Both the position numbers and the translations under genes were made by a program. Below, piece by piece: positions 21,414 to 24,640 of a stretch of DNA of 24,640 nt (position 1 is the stretch's first letter; each line of letters opens with the position of its first letter). The notes below the pieces were generated by a model. The model was not told where the DNA came from. It worked only from the letters and a program-made list of their open reading frames with translations, and searched no databases. The stretch covers positions 1-24,640 of the forward strand of contig JBQTIP010000099.1 in the NCBI GenBank assembly GCA_052388025.1. Direction: 5' to 3'. The DNA is from JBQTIP01 sp052388025 (GTDB taxonomy: Bacteria; Actinomycetota; UBA4738; HRBIN12).

Positions 21414-23041
21414 TACTCCTGGCGGGTGGAGGTCCGGTAGCGGTTCGTGATCGGCAGACGTCGGTCGCGCCCGAACGCCTTCGGCGTGATCTTCACTCCG
21501 GGGGGCGCCTGACGGCGCTTGTACTCCGCCCGGTCGATCATCGCCACGACGCGCTCCACGAGAGCTGCGTCGGCGCCCACGGTGACGATCTCCTCGGGTG
21601 AGCGATCGTCCTCCACGTAGGCCTCAATGATGGGGTCGAGCTCCTCGTAGGGGGGAAGGGAGTCCGTATCCTTCTGGTCCGGGCGGAGCTCGGCGGACGG
21701 GGCCTTGTCGATCACCGCATCCGGGATGGGCGGCCCGTCGGAACGGCCGTTCCGCCAGCGCGCCAGCTCGTAGACGAGCGTCTTCGGGACGTCCTTGATC
21801 GGCGCGAAACCGCCCGCCATGTCGCCGTACAGCGTCGCGTACCCGACGGCATACTCGCTCTTATTGCCGGTGGCCAGGACGAGCGAGCCGAACTTGTTCG
21901 AGAGCCCCATCAGGAGGTTCCCGCGGATCCTCGCCTGGAGGTTCTCCTCGGCGATGCTCTCCGGGGTGTCGCGGAAGGCCTCCTCGAGCGCGGCCAGGTA
22001 GGCCTTGAACACGTCGTCGATCCGGATCTCGTCCAGGCGGATCCCGAGCCGGCGCGCGACCTCGAGGGCGTCCTCCAGGCTCTCCGCCGAGGAATACGGA
22101 GAGGGCATGGCAAGGACCCGCACGGCCCCGGCACCGAGGGCGTCCACGGCGACCGTCGCGGTGAGTGCGGAGTCGATCCCGCCGGAGAGTCCGAGCACGA
22201 CCTCACGGAAGCTGTTCTTTCGAACGTAGTCGCCGAGGCCGAGAACCAGCGCGCGGTAGACCTCCTCGGGGCCCTCCGGCCAGGGCGGGCGCTCGCCCGA
22301 CATTGGCCGGTTGTCGTCGACATCGAAGATCAGGAGGTCCTCCTCGAACATTGCGGCGCGCCACGCGAGCCCGCCGTCCGGCCCGACCACCATGCTTCCG
22401 CCGTCGAAGACCAGCTCGTCCTGGCCGCCCACTGCGTTCACGTAGACGATCCACGCACCCGTCTGCCGTGCCCGGTCCCGGCAGATGTCAAGCCGCTCGG
22501 AGAGCTTTCCCCGGTGATAGGGGGAGCCGTTGATGTTCAAGATCACGTCGGGCCGCTGCCGGGCGTACACGTCGAAGGGAGAGTCCGGATGCCAGGCGTC
22601 CTCACACACGGAGATGCCGAGCGCCGACGAGCCGAGCCGCACGGAGCACGCCGCGTCGCCCGGGACGAAATACCGCTGCTCGTCGAAGACGCCGAAGTTC
22701 GGGAGTTGCACCTTGTGATAGCGCTCCTCGACGACCCCCCCGCGGAGCAGACCCGCCGCGTTGTGCAAGCCGCGCTCGGTCCGGTCGACGAAACCCACGA
22801 GGATCGCGCACCCGGTCGACGTGGCGCGCGCAAGCCGCTCCAGGGCCGAGAGGTTGTCGGTCACGAACTGCGGCCGCAGGACGAGGTCCTCCGGCGGATA
22901 GCCTGTGACCGCGAGCTCGGGGAAGCAGACGAGGTCGGCGCCCGCCTCAGTCGCGCGCGTCGCCCACGCGGCCATCTTCTCGACGTTCCCGTCCAGATCG
23001 CCGACGGTCGTGTTGACCTGCCCAAGCGCGATGCGAACCAC
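21413..23041 (-). CDS. nadE: Glutamine-dependent NAD+ synthetase
   Basis: Final step of NAD synthesis: amidates deamido-NAD using glutamine and ATP. The 542-residue protein joins two domains. The N-terminal nitrilase-like glutaminase has its triad at Glu42 (CFPELAVTGYP), Lys110 (YHKVQLPNFGVFDEQRYF) and Cys146 (ISVCEDAWHPDSP). The C-terminal synthetase has the ATP loop LGLSGGIDSALTATVAVDAL (from about 284), the segment GNKSEYAVGYATLYGDMAGG, and FAPIKDVPKTLVYELARWR. The GTG start at 23041 has no ribosome binding site but lies 7 nt after a -10-like TAGTCT. It follows glnA and the hemerythrin-like gene on the same strand. Identity is firm. Confidence 0.97.
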   Translation of the reverse strand: MVRIALGQVNTTVGDLDGNVEKMAAWATRATEAGADLVCFPELAVTGYPPEDLVLRPQFVTDNLSALERLARATSTGCAILVGFVDRTERGLHNAAGLLRGGVVEERYHKVQLPNFGVFDEQRYFVPGDAACSVRLGSSALGISVCEDAWHPDSPFDVYARQRPDVILNINGSPYHRGKLSERLDICRDRARQTGAWIVYVNAVGGQDELVFDGGSMVVGPDGGLAWRAAMFEEDLLIFDVDDNRPMSGERPPWPEGPEEVYRALVLGLGDYVRKNSFREVVLGLSGGIDSALTATVAVDALGAGAVRVLAMPSPYSSAESLEDALEVARRLGIRLDEIRIDDVFKAYLAALEEAFRDTPESIAEENLQARIRGNLLMGLSNKFGSLVLATGNKSEYAVGYATLYGDMAGGFAPIKDVPKTLVYELARWRNGRSDGPPIPDAVIDKAPSAELRPDQKDTDSLPPYEELDPIIEAYVEDDRSPEEIVTVGADAALVERVVAMIDRAEYKRRQAPPGVKITPKAFGRDRRLPITNRYRTSTRQE

Positions 23042-23048
23042 GTCAGCA

Positions 23049-23071
23049 AGACTAGCGCGGCCCGCGGGCCG
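23049..23071 (-). promoter_or_regulatory. Probable leaderless promoter of nadE with adjacent palindrome
   Basis: TAGTCT on the minus strand (23054-23049) ends 7 nt before the GTG at 23041, and there is no ribosome binding site. Directly upstream, CGGCCCGCGGGCCG at 23058-23071 is a perfect 14-bp palindrome in the would-be spacer between -35 and -10, a plausible operator position. No -35 is recognisable. Confidence 0.4.
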
Positions 23072-23080
23072 GGCCGGCGG

Positions 23081-23551
23081 TTACTCGGGCCCGCCTATGT
23101 CCAGGTTGTAGGCCTCCCAGACGAGGTCGGCGCCGAGCTGGCGATGCTTCACGATCTTCCCGAGGAGCCGTTGGGTGTCGTCCCGCGACTCCTCGATCGG
23201 CCAGGCGTCGCCGACCTCCATCGCCTCGAACCTTCCCAGCGTCTCAACGATGATCGTTCGGATCGTCGGGTGCTCTTCGTGCAGGCGCTTGATCTTCCCG
23301 GCGAGGCGCGGCGATCGCTCCATGATCTCCTCGTAGAGCCCGCCCGGCCGCTCCGTGACCTGGATGTGCTCGTCGAAGGCGTCCCGCAGCCCCACGAGCT
23401 TCTTGCCGACGTCGAGCGCCCATTCGTCGGCGCGTCCGGGGGCCGGCCGGGATATCGCGACCTCTACGCCCACGAGCGCGTCGTGCAAGTCGAGCCGGCG
23501 CCGCCGAGCAGCCTCGAGCGCCGGTGTGAGCTCCCGGTCGCCTGCTTCCAT
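23081..23551 (-). CDS. Hemerythrin-like helical protein
   Basis: A 156-residue, mostly helical protein with His and Glu in the spacing of four-helix-bundle metal proteins: LDLHDALVGVEVAIS (His23), LRDAFDEHIQVTE, KRLHEEHPTIRTIIVETLGR, and the end LGKIVKHRQLGADLVWEAYN LDIGG. This resembles hemerythrin/HHE-type bundles, but I cannot match every ligand of that family, so the label is tentative. There is no signal peptide. It lies 45 bp after glnA and 39 bp before nadE on the same strand and is probably co-transcribed with glnA. Role unknown. Confidence 0.6.
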   Translation of the reverse strand: MEAGDRELTPALEAARRRRLDLHDALVGVEVAISRPAPGRADEWALDVGKKLVGLRDAFDEHIQVTERPGGLYEEIMERSPRLAGKIKRLHEEHPTIRTIIVETLGRFEAMEVGDAWPIEESRDDTQRLLGKIVKHRQLGADLVWEAYNLDIGGPE

Positions 23552-23596
23552 GGTTCGACCTCCCCGGCAACTATGTCCTTCGCACGGGGCGCGTGT

Positions 23597-24640
23597 CTAG
23601 AGGATCGGCAGGTAGCGTTCCATCTCGTAGGGCGTGACGTAGGACTTGTAGTCGTCCCACTCCTCGTGCTTGTTGCGGATCAGGTACTCGTGGACGTGTT
23701 CGCCGAGCGCCTCGCTCAGAACCTTCGACTCGCCGGCGACGTGGATCGCCTCGATGAGGTCCTCGGGCAGCGACCGGATTCCGGCGGCGCTCCGCTCACC
23801 CTCGGTCATCTCGTAGATGTTGTTCGACGCCTCGGGGGGCAGCTCGTATTCGCCCTCCACGCCGGCGAGCCCCGCCGCGAGCATCGCCGCGAACGCCAGG
23901 TACGGGTTGCACGCGGGGTCGGGCGAGCGGTACTCGATCCGCGTCGCCTGCTCCTTGCCGGGCTTGTACATCGGCACTCGAACGAGCGCCGAGCGGTTCC
24001 GGCGAGCCCAGCACACGTAGACCGGCGCCTCGTAGCCCGGCACCAGGCGCTTGTACGAGTTCACCCACTGGTTCGTGACCAACGTGATCTCGGGAGCGTG
24101 CTCGAGGATCCCCGCGATGTAGGCCTTAGCCGTCTTTGAGAGGTGGTACTCGTCGCCGGCGTCGAAGAACGCGTTGCGGTCGCCGGCGAACAACGACTGG
24201 TGTGTGTGCATGCCGCTTCCGTTCACGCCCATCACCGGCTTCGGCATGAACGTCGCGTAGATCCCGAACTCCTGCGCGACCTCCTTGACCGTCAGGCGGT
24301 ACGTCATGACGTTGTCGGCCATCGTGAGCGCGTCGGTGTAGCGGAGGTCGATCTCGTGCTGGGACGGCGCCACCTCGTGGTGGGAGTACTCGACGGAGAT
24401 CCCCATCTGCTCGAGGGTCTGGATCGCCTGACGACGGAAGTCTTGCGCCGAGTCGAGCGGCGTAAGGTCGAAGTACGAGCCCTGGTCGAGTGGCTCGGGC
24501 TTGCTCGCCGAGCGGAAGAGGAAAAACTCCATCTCCGGATGCACGTAGAACGTGAAGCCCTTCGCCGCGGCGCGTTCGAGGTTGCGTCGCAGGACCCAAC
24601 GTGGGTCGCCGGGGAACGGCGCGCGGTCGGGCGTGACGAT
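23597..24640 (-). CDS. glnA: Glutamine synthetase, type I (5' end outside window)
   Basis: Makes glutamine from glutamate, ammonia and ATP. 347 residues are present; roughly the first 100 lie beyond the window edge. The visible part enters at IVTPDRAPFPGDPRWVLRRN and has FTFYVHPEMEFFLF, EYSHHEVAPSQHEIDLRYTD, VNGSGMHTHQSL, the conserved NQWVNSYKRLVPGYEAPVYV segment, RIEYRSPDPACNPYLAFAAM and the C-terminal ERYLPIL. It appears to lack the insertion and the adenylylation-tyrosine region of the beta subgroup, which suggests the alpha subgroup regulated by feedback inhibition. It heads a likely operon with the hemerythrin-like gene and probably nadE, which uses its product. An internal ATG at 24544 is not the start. 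Confidence 0.95.
   Translation of the reverse strand: MVTPDRAPFPGDPRWVLRRNLERAAAKGFTFYVHPEMEFFLFRSASKPEPLDQGSYFDLTPLDSAQDFRRQAIQTLEQMGISVEYSHHEVAPSQHEIDLRYTDALTMADNVMTYRLTVKEVAQEFGIYATFMPKPVMGVNGSGMHTHQSLFAGDRNAFFDAGDEYHLSKTAKAYIAGILEHAPEITLVTNQWVNSYKRLVPGYEAPVYVCWARRNRSALVRVPMYKPGKEQATRIEYRSPDPACNPYLAFAAMLAAGLAGVEGEYELPPEASNNIYEMTEGERSAAGIRSLPEDLIEAIHVAGESKVLSEALGEHVHEYLIRNKHEEWDDYKSYVTPYEMERYLPIL

Overview
The window is GC-rich, densely packed bacterial chromosome. Frequent GTG starts, 1-8 bp gene overlaps, tRNA genes without an encoded CCA end, an Fe-S-type PurF and no mobile DNA all fit a member of the Actinomycetota, probably a deep-branching, Thermoleophilia- or Rubrobacteria-like lineage known mainly from metagenomes. 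The lineage is inferred from gene content and style; no rRNA is present to confirm it.

Layout. (1) 30-392: a stand-alone cupin. (2) 496-11362, plus strand: a purine biosynthesis cluster in the order purA-purD-purE-purB-purC-purS-purQ-purL-purF-purM. Most junctions are 1-4 bp overlaps. The only gaps are short ones before purL and before purF, and purF may have its own promoter. purN, purK and purH are not in the window. (3) 11500-11883: a single-domain response regulator, ending in a convergent hairpin shared with the next block. (4) 16642-11901, minus strand: E1-alpha, E1-beta and E2 of a 2-oxoacid dehydrogenase, then a BtuF-like cobalamin-binding protein translationally coupled to E2, then a small SH3-like protein and a 3-aminobutyryl-CoA ammonia-lyase (Kal). 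(5) 16964-16723, minus strand: tRNA-Glu, tRNA-Asp and tRNA-Phe, reading toward E1-alpha. (6) 17117-21408: envelope and secreted proteins (a lipoprotein, a one-helix membrane protein, DUF192, a lipoprotein sugar dehydrogenase of the GSDH family, a small secreted protein that appears frameshifted, and a SIMPL-domain protein), plus tRNA-Lys. (7) 24640-21413, minus strand: glnA (5' end outside the window), a hemerythrin-like helical protein and glutamine-dependent nadE.

How the parts fit. The pur cluster makes IMP intermediates and, through purA and purB, AMP. PurF and PurSQL use glutamine, as does NadE, while GlnA makes it. The 2-oxoacid dehydrogenase, cobalamin-binding protein and Kal suggest amino-acid catabolism to acyl-CoAs, with a possible B12 link; this is inference.

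Most of the window is ordinary housekeeping. The points most worth a second look are a PurE that has lost the conserved SAHRTP histidine and the active-site aspartate, a set of TAnnnT -10 boxes 7-9 nt upstream of start codons (probable leaderless mRNAs), the B12-protein/E2 coupling beside kal, and an apparent one-base frameshift in the signal peptide of the gene at 20056.
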